Made by a program: the position numbers and the translations under genes
Notes under the pieces: generated by a model
Told to the model about the DNA's origin: nothing
The model's database searches: none
The model's input: only the letters and a program-made list of their open reading frames with translations
Shown here: positions 12,301 through 24,793 of the stretch, piece after piece
Layout of the letters: the number at the start of each line of letters is the position of its first letter
Numbering within the stretch: the stretch's first letter is position 1
From: Roridomyces roridus
Lineage: Eukaryota; Basidiomycota; Agaricomycetes; Agaricales; Mycenaceae
Reading direction: 5' to 3'
Assembly (NCBI GenBank): GCA_029378245.1
Contig: JARKIF010000008.1
Coordinates: 2,418,001-2,482,000 of the forward strand
Length of the DNA: 64,000 bases

Positions 12301-13733
12301 TCAAAACTCGTAAAACTGGAACAACAACCGTCCCTGATCCTCCAGTTCCCAGAGCGGCTCTGGATCGAACTTTTTGCCCTTCCACCTGGGCTTGCCGGTA
12401 CTCTCTTCCCGCAAACGGCATATCACAACCTCGAAAAGAGGCTCACCAGAGGATTCGGATGTGCGCGAAAGGACAAAGTCCAGAAAAACGTTGGGCGTGA
12501 AGCGAAGATACGAGTTGTACCGCAAATATTTCAGCTGCGGTACTAGCGCCTCGTCGATGTCTTGCTCCGGCGTCAATGTGAGGCGCCGCAAGGCAACGTC
12601 TGTGAGGACGTCGCAGCTTGAGTGGTCTGAGATCTCTAGCCGCTCGAGCGACGGGAGGAGCTCCAAGGCGGAAATGAGATCTTTCTGCGCGATGATGACT
12701 CCCCTGATTTGCAGAACACGGAGGGTGCGGTCGAATGACGAGCGCACTGAGAGGGATTCGAAGTATTCGGTCGGCCACTGTGTTATAGGAGGAACGATGG
12801 AGAGGGTATGCAACCGGGGCAGTGTGAGGCATCCGAGTACCGGACCGACCATCTGGCCAATACCGATCGTGAATGAGGAAATAGGAGAAGTGATTTGTGG
12901 GAGATCATGTAGGAGGATGCTGGGCGCTCCTTTCAGGACGAAGGCTGCGCCGCGGCGAGATAAATACGCCATACCGAGCACGACTGAAGGTAGGTGGAAG
13001 CCGCCGAGGGGTTGGTAGGTCAAGGAAAGTAACTGGTTCCACGGGAGCCGTGGATAGTCTGATCGGACCAGCGTTACGTGCGTCAGCTTCGGCGCAGTTT
13101 CGAGCACGCCGCTCGAGTCATTATAGTTATGGGCAAGCCGGAGCTCCTGGAGGGTGTCGAGTCTACCCTTTATCCCGAAGTTGGATGGAATCGTAAGGCC
13201 TGGTCGGCCAGACGAATCCAAAGCAAGCCGTTGCCATCGTTTGGCATCACTTCGTTCAGGAGGATATCCGGAAACGAAAGGGTCAGTGTCAATGGATGGG
13301 CAGTCGACCGCTCCAGAGACAGACGGAGAGCATCCAGCAATCTCCGGCCCTTTTTGCGATTGTCTCGCGGCCAGTCTTTCTCGTCCACGATTATATTCGA
13401 CCAGAGTCTTGGTAGGCCGATGAAGATGTTCCGCCAGATGCTGCAAACTGCAGAGACTCGCAGGAGCCCGGTTACTGAGAGGCCGTCGCAGCCCCCTTCG
13501 TACTGCGCAAAATATTGGAAGATGAGGCATAGGAGCTCGGCGGGTATGCGCCGCACGGGAGCCTGGATGGATCCATATGCGTTGATCTTGATTTGAATCC
13601 GCGCACGGTTGGCCTGTAGCTCGTCGATTCTATCCCGCATTTGCTGGATTAAAGCGTCGTATTGCTCGAGTAGTGAGATCGAGGAGTCGAGTACCAAAGG
13701 GGCATCATGTGGTATGTGAGGAGATCTAGACAT
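12301..13733 (-). CDS. F-box protein with LRR-like C-terminus, one frameshift
   Basis: From ATG 13733 the protein opens with a coiled coil (LEQYDALIQQMRDRIDELQANRARI), then an F-box (VRRIPAELLCLIFQYF, then VSAVCSIWRNIFIGLPRLW), then leucine-rich strands to 12301. Near 13180-13195 the frame LADQALRFHPTSG stops, while the adjacent frame carries on with GIKGRLDTLQELRLAHNYNDSSGVLETAPKLTHVTL, the expected continuation. No intron fits the gap, so a one-base indel is the simplest account, either real decay or a sequence error. The rest (about 400 codons) is open. F-box proteins recruit substrates to SCF ubiquitin ligases through Skp1; the LRR-like part would choose the substrate. Confidence 0.8.
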
Positions 13734-15938
13734 TTTACGGAGTCCCTCGAGTTGTTCGGCAGTGGAACAGGGTCGGGAGGAGGCAGAGGATGCTTGCAAG
13801 AGCGGCACAACATGGTGGTCGGGAATTCGGAGCGAAATCAAGCTTTGATCCGCTCTTTCGTAATCGTCCGCCTTGACTGCCGCCTCTCAAGCCTCTCTTC
13901 TGTGGCATCCTCTCGAGCAATTCCCCCATCACCAGACGACGTGTTCATGTGCTTGCATGTCCCCTGACGATGCCCGTTGAATGTTAACCCTGGAGAGGAC
14001 CTACCGTATGTCATGGCGCGCATCGCACGACGCTGATGAAGATATGGTCCTCGCAGTCCGCATGGATATCGGTTGGCCTAGTTGACGTCGAGCACGCAGA
14101 CAACAACTCTTGGGCCATCAACCCCTCGGTACTGGACTCGTCACTGGTCGACATCGGGACCACGTCACAGTGCCGTCGATGCTCAAGAGGTGGAAAAACA
14201 GAATCTCGGCCGCTATTACCTTCATGCTGGGCTCTTCTGGTGCGCCCTCCACAGAGTACAATGTGCTGCAGCCAATGGCCGGACAGTCCTGCACCTCCAC
14301 CGGCTCCCGAGTTTCCACTCTGAATCGTCCCATCGGACCAGGTTCTCGGCCATCTTTCTCATGTACGCCAGCGCATCGGTCGTCATAATCCGGACCCACC
14401 GTTCCATGGTCGCCATCGAGACTAGGGGGTGGGCAGCTCCCGACTCTGTGGAACGTGTCTCCATCAGCACCTCCTTTCACATCGCGGGTAAGTACGCTTA
14501 CACCACAGTCCAAGGTGTGGCAGCTCATATCAAGACAGCGGACTCTCCCTACTCCAAAGCGATCCCGCGTTGAGTGCGGGATAGCTGCCCACCACATCCG
14601 CGTCGAGGAATCTCCCCGAGATCCTCGGCGGCAGCTAGGGCGGGGAGGGAAGCTGCTGTAGCGTATCGGGCTCGTGCGTGCTGTGCTTGTGGAGCAGGAG
14701 GTTTACGAGGGCATCGCTGCCCCGTCCATCGATTCTCAACGGAGGCCATGCTTCATCTTACTCGTTGCGGGCAAGAAGTCGGCTCCTGCATATCTATGCT
14801 CGTCTTCGCCCGCGTTCTGCATCTGCCTCCGCCACGTCATCGCTCCGCGGGCAGTATGATAGTCTACCCTGGGTTACCCTCGGACACGGTCCGAAGACCT
14901 TTAGCTTACTCCCTCGCCACGCGCAGGATATCAGTCCCCAGGACCGTGGCGTTGTCTGTATCGGGGATACGAGGGCTACCCCGCTTCCAGTCCGCACTTT
15001 CGCTCCTTCCTGTCTGCCCGCCTCCGCAACTTTCCAGCCCGCCGCAGCCACGCATCCTGGTGCACGCGAAGACTCGATTATAGTCCTACTAGGTAGAAGG
15101 TCAGCGCTGGCATCCAGTCGGGTGTGCTAGCTACTCTCGGACGTACCTATAACCGCCGTGCCGCTCTGCCGGAGCCCATACGCAGTCTTGCGAATGCACT
15201 GGTCCTCCGCCCAAGCCCAATACTTACGTAATCGATCATTGCATCGGTGTGTACCGCGCCTCTTCATGACTACTCTTTCTGGTACTCTTACAGAGATACA
15301 CATGCCCTGTTCCCCATCGTCTCCCGACCCTGCTAGAGGTCCTGCTTGTGTATGCGGTTAGCTCTCGTTATCGATATCTGCTCGACGGTGAAAGGGTCAA
15401 CTGGGAGCGTTGTGAGTCTGTTCTTTGATCATGTGTGTCTCGTCTCATCACGGCGCTAGATTGAAGCATTGCGGGGAGGTGATTGCCTGTTCTAACGAGA
15501 TGTTCTCTTGGTCTGTCCATCCTTTTCGATTTGACTGTTTTTAAATTCTGATTCCCTGCCAAGCAGCTTTGCGACTCATACTTTTCTTGCGAGCTATTTC
15601 GTGGTTCCGCCTAAATGATAATCTGAGTCGTATATCAACCACCCTATCCGCTCCGATGCTAATGACCCCGACCTCTTCATTTCAGCGGCCTTCCAAGTAG
15701 ACGCGAACGGCCTCTCGCCCAGGGTCAAGGCGGAGGAATTGGGGTTCAAGACAAGTTGAAGAAGCGGAGTTGATTCAAGTCCTGTATATATTCAAACATC
15801 GGTATGAGCAACTGTCTAATTATTGGCCGGCACTACTAAACACAAGCGGCATAATGGCTTCACTATTGGTATTGCATGTAATGTTCAAGGCCGGCGCCTG
15901 GAGAAAAGGTCAGCAGCTGGTGTCTTAAGTTGGAAAAT
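13734..15938. other. Gene-poor region, weak coding signal at 14082-14573
   Basis: A 163-codon plus-strand frame at 14082-14573 and an overlapping 159-codon minus-strand frame at 14118-14597 are both Ser/Thr/Arg-rich and unrecognised. A GTAAGT donor-like site at 14486 sits inside the first. I cannot tell which, if either, is real. From 14600 to 15938 nothing convincing is seen. Confidence 0.35.
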
Positions 15939-17209
15939 CTACGCACCTGAAAGATCCGTCATGGACAATAGATCACGACTCTCCAGTGAGGGTAATGCAG
16001 ACCGAATCGAGGCAGCCCACCCGGCAAAATCCGTTTCACGGAAGGGAAGGGTGTTGATGTCCACCCTCCTCAAGAAACGAAGGCGATCCAAGGCCAATTC
16101 AACTGCTCGGTTAAGCGGCGTGGCGTCGTGTGGGAAGGGGGCGGGGACGCTGTCGAATGTGATCGTTTCGAGTCGGGAATCGACAGGAACGGCTACAAAT
16201 GCGGAGAGCATCGTCGGAAACAGGGACGCTGAGATGGTGTGAAGTGTGCGGAGAGTTGGTGATATACAGGAGTTCAGATTTATCGCTGTTGAGGGGCAAG
16301 AAATTAGCTGTATACACCGAGGAAACCAAGGCAAAGCTTACTTTTGTCTTTCAAGACTGTTAGATGCTCAAGACATCGGAACACGTTTGCCTTGACCATC
16401 TTGTCCAAGTTGTCTTGCCACGCGTGCTCCTTCGCAGCAATCGTGAGCGAGGTCAGGTGGGACAAGTCGATACGGGGGTTGAGGAAGCGAGAGATTATCT
16501 CCTCTTGGGAGTAGAAGTCACAGATGAGGAGGGTTCTGAGTCGAGGCTTCCAAGGCTGTTCCTCTGGCCAGGAGTTTCGTTCTGCCCATGCGGGGTCGAA
16601 AAAGATGCGCGAAATCGACAGCGACTTGAGGGAGACGGTGTCGCTGAACAGAGATAGCAATTCTCTGGGCGATTGTACCACGAGCCCTCGCAGATGAACA
16701 GACTCCAGCGTGTACGACGAAAACACTGTTGTTAATGCGGACTTGAGAGGTGGAGCTAATCGGCCCCAATGCATGCAGAATGCGCCTTCACCATTCCACT
16801 CGGAGTTGACAACATCTTCGACGAGGGATATTGCTGTCAGATGGAGAAGCGGGAGCAGGAGGGGGAGCGCTGGATCAGACATGACCCATGGAGCAGGACG
16901 CTCCACGCCGTAGTCTCCATGCCGCTCGTCCCACTCCCATGGAGTTTCAGAGCCCACCAGCACGATCCGCAATTCGCGAACCAGGCTGGCCAGACGTGGG
17001 GACGCAGTGAGAGTGTGGTATAATTGTTGGGAAGGGCTGCTGTCGTTGTCGGAATTCACAGACTCTGGCCGGATCTCAATTTTGCGAAAGAGATGGCTTT
17101 GCGAGGGACTGACGAACGTCCGGGCAGTCAAGGCGCAGGATTGGAGGCTGGAGACATCTGCATCGAGTTGGTCGACGATGAGGTTGATGAGTTCTTGCGG
17201 GACGTGCAT
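15939..17209 (-). CDS. F-box-like protein with leucine-rich C-terminus
   Basis: Exon 1 (17209-16342) and exon 2 (16285-15939) join across a 56-nt intron to 404 residues with matching phase. The start MHVPQELINLIVDQLDADVSSLQSCALTARTF is a degenerate F-box at the extreme N-terminus, a form common in agarics. The rest alternates hydrophobic strands of LRR type (LESVHLRGLVV, LKSLSISRIFF, LRTLLICDFY, LSHLTSLTIAA, RLETITFDSV). It is likely an SCF substrate adaptor; the substrate is unknown. The stop at 15939 follows a possible donor (GGTGCG), so a further short exon is possible. No frame lesions are seen. Confidence 0.82.
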
Positions 17210-17492
17210 GGTGGTAGTAAGTTGAATAACAAAGCAAGGCGGATTGCCACGGATTGGCCACGGATGACGTGTGCATCCTTGATGGCATCACTGACGATAT
17301 CTTTCTCTTCATCGACCACCATCATGTCCAACGACCCTCGTGTCCATGACAGTCCATGACCAAATCCAAGAAATCCGAAGCAGCCTCAACATCGCACGCT
17401 CACTCAAATATTCCCCCCCTCCGAGCTCACAGAAGCACTCATACTAACCCTCCTGCGGAACGCGAAGACTAAGTGCCACGCCTCCCGACGCA

Positions 17493-17860
17493 GTGGCACG
17501 CACTGAGCGCTGCGAGTTTGCCCACGCCCGCATCCGTCGTATCCCCGCAGAAACGCTGCAGCACATTTTCCTCGCTTACGCAGACCTGCTGAGCGACACG
17601 CCGGACTGCCTCGACGTCCAGGGCGGAATCTGGCTGTTGAGCCACATATATGATATGTGGCCATTGGCGTGCCGTAGCCATGTCGACACCTGGGCTTTGG
17701 AAGACCCTGTGTTTTCAGGGCGCTGAGCAAGCTCGAGAAACTCCGTTTTGAAGGGCTTGGTAACTGGAACCGAATAATCAGGCTATAGAGCGCACCTCTC
17801 CTCCAGCACCTTGTCTTATACGACTCGATTAAATCCTACACCGTGCCTTTCTCGCCAACC
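17493..17860 (+). pseudogene. F-box gene relic
   Basis: The frame at 17493-17726 reads RIRRIPAETLQHIFLAYADLL, an F-box first helix, followed by GGIWLLSHI where a cysteine-tryptophan motif should come. After the TGA the plus strand still spells LRR-like pieces in other frames: SKLEKLRFEGLGN (about 17730), LLQHLVLYDSI (about 17795) and, further on, LRRLHLQASS (about 17930). The order matches an F-box/LRR gene with stops and frameshifts. It lies head to head with the intact F-box-like gene ending at 17209. Confidence 0.55.
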
Positions 17861-20800
17861 TCGAAGATTGTCTGTTGATTCCCCGTCCACTTCTCCAATA
17901 CTGTTGAGCCCCCTCGTTCACCAGCACCTGCGCCGGCTCCACCTCCAAGCCTCCTCAATGGTCCCAGACACCCTTACATTCCGATGAAATCATCCTTCCA
18001 TCGCGGAGACGGAGAATTTCCTCCGTTTCTTTGCGGAAGATGAAACCGGCGATATCGAGGGCCCCGATCTCAAAGGCCTTCCACTCGGTGACATCGCCGT
18101 GCGTGTACTCAAACAGCGCGCCGCCCGCCTGTGTCCTCCGCCTCGGTAGTGCGCCTCGAGTCGCCCACGCTCGCAGACGTACACGATACAAGCACCGCGA
18201 GTTTGGTTAGGATTGTGAAGTTGTCTGGGGAGACTGGCTTGGAGTTCGACGCCGGAGCTGTGTATGCCGTGCGGTGAGTTTTTTCGTCCTCGTTCTTGGA
18301 ACCTCGGGTCTCTCATTTGGGGAATTGCAGGTTGATTCCCTCGCAGATCGAGAGATTGAATCTATAGACGGAGTATGTACCATTTCCTTGTATTTTGGAT
18401 ATCCCTGCTCGACAATCGGAGGACGGCAGCTTGGAAATCGTCTGAGCCCTCCTCCGTTATTCGTTCACCACAACCTATCTGGCTAGGTCACCCGAACTAA
18501 GAAAATATTGATCACCCACCACCAGCCAGAGTCCTCCCCGAATCGAACGGAGATGCAGACGAAGACTACGTGTGCGCGAGACGTTGGACTAATCCTAATC
18601 CTGAGAGTTCACTGCTTTCAAGCTCAAGGTTGTTCAAGCAAGTAAAAAGCTTACACGTATGGACGTTTTGCGAAAGGAAAACAAGCCGGATCCGGAGTGG
18701 ACAACTGACCTGCGAGTGATTATGAGTAGAGTTGGCTTCAGCAGTAGAAAAACTGGCGGAGATGGCAGCCCATCGCCGGGTCTCGAATCGAACGATGAAC
18801 GCCTCGAGGGATTGATTCTATCCGAGTGGTCTCAGGATCGGCAAATAGGCCATGAAATCAAAGAATGGGTGGATTCGATAACTGGCGACGCTCGAATCAG
18901 AACGCAGCCCCCGGCCTCTTGGGGGAAAAACTCAAATCCACACAATCCTTATGGCTGAGTCCCGGATATAACGGGCCAAGAGGGGCGCAACGCGAAGGAA
19001 CCGCTCGGCCTTTCAACGTTTCAAACAGCAAACTGTGAGCGAGTTCGGTGTCGGTGTTTGCGTCCACGAAGAAGTAGTTGAACTGAGAGAGGATTCGTGA
19101 CAAGCCAGACTTACGTCCTCCGAGTCGGAGCGGAAGACGAGCGCGCCAGTGATTGTTGGCCAAGAAGAATAAATGATCCGATCGGAAGACAAGGTTTAAG
19201 GTGGACGAATAAACATAGCCATATGAGTACTGGAATTTACCTTTGGTAGAGTACCAGGTACTGGTGGATAACGGTTTGTTCTGTCTCAAACAGCAGTACA
19301 ATCACTAGGCTGCGAGGGAAATGGTCGCACCGGAAGGTCAGAACTCTGTCGGGCAAGAAGTAGTTATTGAAGATCCTGCGCATGCACGAACCCCGGATCG
19401 AATGGCGAAAGAATGGTGCCATGTGTTGTCGTTGCTTCATCGGACGCGGAGATGGCGGTCGAACCAAAAAAGTTTGTCCGGAGATGAGGCTGATGCCTGG
19501 TGCCGAATCAAACGAGCAACGCCGCGGAGGAATGCGGACAACTGAGAATCCTGCTACAAAGGCGGTGAGAAGTATGCCTATTAGTGCTCAAAGTTTTCAC
19601 CCGGGAACGAATGTAACTTCAGTGTGGAAGAGCTGCGAGGCCAAGGGTAAAAAGAATTCTACCGACATGTTGGCAAGAATCATGTCCCGACTCGAACGGG
19701 AGTGAAGACGGGGATCGAGAGTACTTGCCCTAATCATAACCATTTCGTGCCCGTGAGTGAGTGGGGAACTCTTGAGAAAGTACAGCGCACCTTTTGTGAA
19801 TGCGTTTCCCGTGAAAATTGGATCGATATCGACAGCAGAAAGAATTGGTGGATGGCCCTAGATGGCTAGGGCAAAACACGCCGCGAGTATTAACACTTCA
19901 TTCGGCCAGCTAGGACTCGGGAGATTGGGAGGCACGTCGGAGGCCTCGGCCGTTGGACAAAAAGGAGACGTAGTTGAGACTACTAGGGCTTGTATGCGTG
20001 AGCCCCGGATCGAACGGGCAAAGCCGAAGGCTGGTTGATTCCACCGCGTCGCCAAGTGGTCAGACGGGATCTGCTCGTTCACTTTGAGGTGAAGTGAAAG
20101 GAGCAGTGCAGCGTCCGGAGAATGAAGTCTGAAATGAAATGAGCCAATCACGCTGAATAATGAGGGGGATGCAGACGAAAAGATGTCGAGTTAGATATTT
20201 GAAGCGAAGCCGACGGCCCACGAATGTCCCAATCTCTCGCAGTCGTAGTCATCGGCGTCAAGAGCAAGGGTGCTGACCCGGATCAATGGCAATTTTGATC
20301 CCCTGTATTTGGTGTGCACAAACAACTTATCACCAAAAGGGTCGGAAGCTGTTAAGGCCCGCGTGACCTTGCCAAGCCGGTCCAGTTGTAGCGATTCCGC
20401 AGTTGATATCACAGAATCCTATCAAATCTGATGGCGGCGGTGCACGGCAACCTTTGATCGCAACAACAAGTGCCGAAATCTGCCGCTCAGCGAAAACATT
20501 TCAAGTCAAAGGAGCTGCGTTCCAGACAAATACCATTGGGCGAGTATTCCATTACATTCTCTACGCTACAAAATCCGGTTGGCAGGTACATACAAGCAGA
20601 GAGGCAGATGAAATGGTAGGGACGGATGTGCTTCGGGACTCTAGGCCGGACGGCGGACGGCGAGGAGCAGCCTCGACGCACCCAGACCACTACATAGCCA
20701 ACAACGCCCCGCTGCAGCCGTATCCGTGCGCCTCACTTCATGAGGGCCCGAGGCTCATGTGGCGAGGAAGACACGGACACTAAGACGTGTTCGCCTCGAC

Positions 20801-21722
20801 GATGGGCGATGGCGTGTGCAGCGGGGAAGTGGTAGCCGAAGGGGAGACAAATGGGGTGTCTCAGCGCCAGCGACCAGCGCCGCCTGAGAAAGAAGAGGCG
20901 AAGGGAGCACTCACCGTCACACCTCTACCCAGCGGTCCCAGCCCCAGCTCATTTGCCCTTCCAACGCGTAAGAGTGGCATTGTTCGCATGGAGGCATTAT
21001 TACGGGCAGGTGATTAATGGGCGAGCATCGAGAAGGGCATGAATGCCGCACCTAGCGTCATCAATTGCACACATTGCGAGGTCGAGGGCCGAGGGTCCAT
21101 GCGAAGCTCATGGCGGGCGAGTACCGACGCTTTTGAGACCGGTGACACTGAGAAGGCAGAAAGACGGCTGACGTCGATGATAGACAGCGGGGTGTAGCGA
21201 GCGTGGTGTCGGGGTGTGAGGGGAGGAAAGGAATGACGTTGTTGTCTCATGTTTCGCTTGACGGCTCTTGTCGGCACCCCTGACTGAGATCAAGAGCTGC
21301 CGCGTGCGCCGGGATCAATTTCTCCAGATCACATTTGATATCAACTGCGGAAATGCAAAAGTGAGCCGGTCCAGGCTTAGACGCATCACGCAAGGCGCTT
21401 AACAGGCGCTTTCAGCCTGGCTCCTCCCTGATCCAGCCGCGTCAAGGCTAACGCAGAGCTTTTAAGGCTCTTCTCAGGCATCTCTCAGCCTGGCTGCCAC
21501 AGGGACTTAAAGTCCGACGCGCGTCAAATACACGACTCGGACTTGCTCCCTACCACCACTCGACCACGGTCCACCACCCACTGGCAGCATCAAGACCGGG
21601 ACGTCTGGCTCCACTTCGCTCACACTCCGCTAGTTCGTGCATTATCTCTTCCTTCGCCTTTTCCATCCTCCCTGACTGCTGGAAAGCACCACCATAACGG
21701 GCTCGACGCTGGCAGCGAGACA
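17861..21722. other. Gene-poor region with scattered B-box-like motifs
   Basis: No gene is supported. Short open frames exist (18659-18958 plus; 20191-20412 minus, which reads smoothly but is unrecognised). The minus strand carries five near-copies of GTTCGANNC, the internal pol III B-box, around 18538, 18782, 19389, 19685 and 20002, discussed as a finding. The right end (21391-21500) starts the TTAACAGG motif cluster. Confidence 0.4.
21391..21520. repeat. Left TTAACAGG/AGGCGCTT motif cluster
   Basis: This stretch contains AAGGCGCTTAACAGGCGCTT, then AGCCTGGCT twice and the related GAGCTTTTAAGGCTC. The same vocabulary returns at 24477-24650 on the other side of the zinc-finger gene. Clusters of short palindromic motifs inside both ends are typical of subterminal transposase-binding regions of DNA transposons. 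I could not find matching terminal inverted repeats or a target duplication. Confidence 0.5.
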
Positions 21723-23801
21723 TGGCGAACGGAAATGTAAGCTTTGGAGGATGTACCACGCCTCAGCCTACACGACAAGACGAAACGGCTGGCCGCGACA
21801 ACGAGCTCAAGTTCGCCCTCTCGGCCGCGCCAGCAGCGTCACTGTGGAGTACGGAGGCAGTACAGTACGTGCTCCAACCCTCGTAATGCGCTCATCTTGA
21901 CATCCTCCATACTTCAGAACGACTCTACGACACGTTTCAGGGACGTCGCTCCTCACAGCTTGCACACCCGACGCGCCCGGGAGTATGTCCAAAGTGAGTG
22001 ATATGCACTCTCCCTCTCCACTTGTTTCGGATATCCGTGTTCGTGCCACCACCGCGCGTTCTCGAGGCCACGCCACTTCTCCCTTCCCGTCGGCTCGCGT
22101 ACCCCATCTCTAGGCCAATGCATGCCTCACGCGTCCCTCTGTCGTTCGCTGCTGATGCCTCGTCGCCAGGCCCGACGACGAGACCCACCGACCTGCAACT
22201 GTAATTCCGTGGACCGCAAGCTCCTTAACGTCGGGCCGGGCACCGAATGCAAGGGTGTTACTTATTCAATACTGTTCCCTCCGATTCACTGATGACTACG
22301 AGGCAGTGATGAGCAATACCCCAATAACCTCTCGAGCCAACCTGACGACGTCTCTTGGATACCCGTTCTGATAATGCCATGAGTATTTACCTCCCACATG
22401 TCCGGGCTTTTTACTAACTGCAGTGCAGGTCGTATGCATCATCGTCCCGCTTGAATGTACGTGTCCGTTGCTTGATTTGACTCTATGTTAATCTGTTTTT
22501 CCAGTTTTCACTAGTCGTTTGAAACGTGTGAGGTACGCATCTTCTGTTTATCCGTCTTGTGTCCCACTGACACAAGTTTCCCTTGTAGCTTTTTCGATTC
22601 TTTCCTCTCTCGCCGTCACTGCGCCCCGCTCTCAATAACGATTCCCCTTGTACGTGCGTTCTCAGTCCATGCTGGATCTTTCTTAACACTCTCACAAGAT
22701 GTTGATACCACCCAAGATATCGCGACGGTACGTGGCTCTCTTTAAATGCGATGAGTTGACTAACACTCGGTTTTTGTAGCTCTCATCGAGTTCTTTGGCA
22801 GAATGTGGGACTCGTCTTCTTGGTAATTGTTCGTCTCACCCAAAGGAGGCTAAACACCTTCCATTCACAGAGTTCGAGGCTCTTCGCACGAAGAACATGC
22901 CCCATGTGTGGGCCGTCTCGCATGACGATTTGTGCGCGATTGTATCCACCTTGTACGGCGCCCTCGACGCAACAACTGTCTTGAAGCACCTCCCTAAACA
23001 TGGAAAGTCTACGGTGTTTCCATACTTTGACCGTAAATTGGGTATGATTCTGTTGGCTGCTCCTTCATAAAGGCTCATCTTTTCGTTTGAAGACTCCCAT
23101 CATGGCTTCATCATTGCAGGCCCTACTCAACTGCTCGCGGAGAAGGGCGCACAGGCTGAGAAAATCCCGTGCTACCAATGTCAGGTTCTGATCAAGCCCG
23201 ACGAAGCACGCAACCATGTTGGCGGGCACATACTCAAGTCTATCAACGGTGTACGCGAAGATAGTCTGCACGAGGAGGTGAGTTTTCCAAGTTTTCCAAC
23301 GCAGAATGTGAATAATTGCTTCTCGAGGTGGACACCGCAAACCCTTGTGGCTTCTGCGGTCGCGGCAACTGCGAAGTTGATCTCAGCGGTACAACCACCA
23401 GTAAAGTTGCCCCCAAGGTCTCGTCTCAATGTCTACGCACGCACCCGTTCAGTATGGGGCACGCTAAAAAGTATTCCGCCACTACTCCTTGTACTAATGT
23501 CCCGGTATTTTGCCTCCTCTGCCCCACCATCGCACCTCGGAAATCCCCAGCTGTGTTCTGGAAATATTCCATCTTCGCGCACATCCGGGAACAGCATCCT
23601 CGCTATTGGGATGCTGCTCTGAACCGCCCGCAGAACCTCTCTGAGCAGTTCGAGCTGAATCTCGCCATCTCACACGCCGAGACCCTCGCGCTGGGTGCAG
23701 TGTTCGGTGTTCCCGCCCCGGCAGCCACCCGTCGCAATAAAAGACCCCTCGGCGAGATAACCAACGATACACAGCCGCCGTCTTTCAGGAGACGAGTATA
23801 A
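21723..23801 (+). CDS. Cys/His zinc-finger protein of unknown function
   Basis: The 3' part is firm: exons 22780-22822, 22871-23041, 23120-23277 and 23328-23801 join in frame (introns 48, 78 and 50 nt). They carry IPCYQCQ with a downstream H-x3-H (C-x2-C...H-x3-H finger), then PCGFCGRGNC, PCTN, FCLLC and HIREQH, a second Cys/His set, and a basic tail ending at 23801. A plausible 5' end starts MANGNVSFGGCTTPQ at 21723 and splices at about 21858-21914 into RLYDTFQGRRSSQ. Exons between 22000 and 22780 are not resolved; that stretch is a run of intron-like segments with very small exons. The gene lies between two TTAACAGG motif clusters, so it may be transposon cargo. I recall similar zinc-finger proteins in agaric genomes but know no function. 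Confidence 0.65.
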
Positions 23802-24476
23802 ATTTCTTACTTTGAGCTAGACAAGCAACTGCATTAATTAATCCTCTGTCAATCCTCCGTACACGAATCGAAGTATGTACTCGACAGATTTCTTGATGAG
23901 AGATATTTCGTAGTCGAGGCTCAGGCTGAATGGACGGGACGAGCGTGGCGCGTTGTCACTAATGGCCAAGCGCGTCGTAGTCCGGAGCAAGTCTCCTTTG
24001 GGGTGTTCCGAGTGATTGGCGACTGGTGGTGGTGGGTCAGGTTCTCGGGGTCCTGCCAAGGCAGTTCCGGATAGTCTTGGTCACTCGGTTTTGATCTCGC
24101 TACCCCTTGGTCTCACCGGTATTTGTCTTTGCTAACACGACGCGCAGTACCTCATTCATCCATCGTTATTTCTTCATCAAATTGTGAGTCAGTATACTTG
24201 CAGTCGGCTCCCTTGACTGACTTTCTCCTGCGCAGCTCATCGTATCTCCGAGTCACACCAGTTACCCCGGTATGTCTTCTTCGACCGCTTGTCGAGCTCT
24301 TTCTAACTGCGTTGCAGAATCCCGACTCTTTACTTGCCCCGACTCCCACTGCCCCCGCTGTCGACTGTACCGATACTTTCCGATACTGTCCCTCACTGTC
24401 GTAGTAGCTCAATGGAATTGTTTTCAAGTCATTGCTGGGATTGTAAGAGGAGCGAGGAGGAGGGAATAGCCACCCC
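23802..24476 (+). other. Intron-like stretch downstream of the zinc-finger gene
   Basis: The plus strand at 24070-24400 shows successive donor/acceptor-like pairs (GTATTTG..GCAG, GTGAGTC..GCAG, GTATGTC..GCAG) around exon-sized pieces of 30-40 nt, with no long frame. It resembles the unresolved 22000-22780 part of the zinc-finger gene. No function is claimed. Confidence 0.35.
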
Positions 24477-24660
24477 TAGGCCATAACAGCCGCCCCAGGG
24501 CTTAACAGGCGTCCAGGCCTGGATAGGCTGTTAAGGGCTGCTGAATCTCAATCGTGGCTTTCAAGCCACATCAAAGGCGGATTCAGTCCTGATGGGACTG
24601 TTAAGGCCTGATGCGCCTGTTAAGCCGCATGTCAGCCCCATATCAGGCTCATCTACTATT
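24477..24660. repeat. Right TTAACAGG motif cluster
   Basis: GGGCTTAACAGGCGTC, GGCTGTTAAGGGCTG, GACTGTTAAGGCCTG and GCGCCTGTTAAGCCGC occur in both orientations within 180 bp, with an imperfect GTGGCTTTCAAGCCAC palindrome between them. It pairs with the cluster at 21391-21520. Confidence 0.55.
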
Positions 24661-24793
24661 GGTGATTCGGAAGATCGCTCGTCGTTGATCCGCTGCCTGA
24701 TCCGCCTAATACGCTCAAGGTGGTTCACTCGAAGAGTCTAAGCTGCTGAATATTTTGCACTAAATACAATTCGGAATTGTTGCGGCTCGAGAC

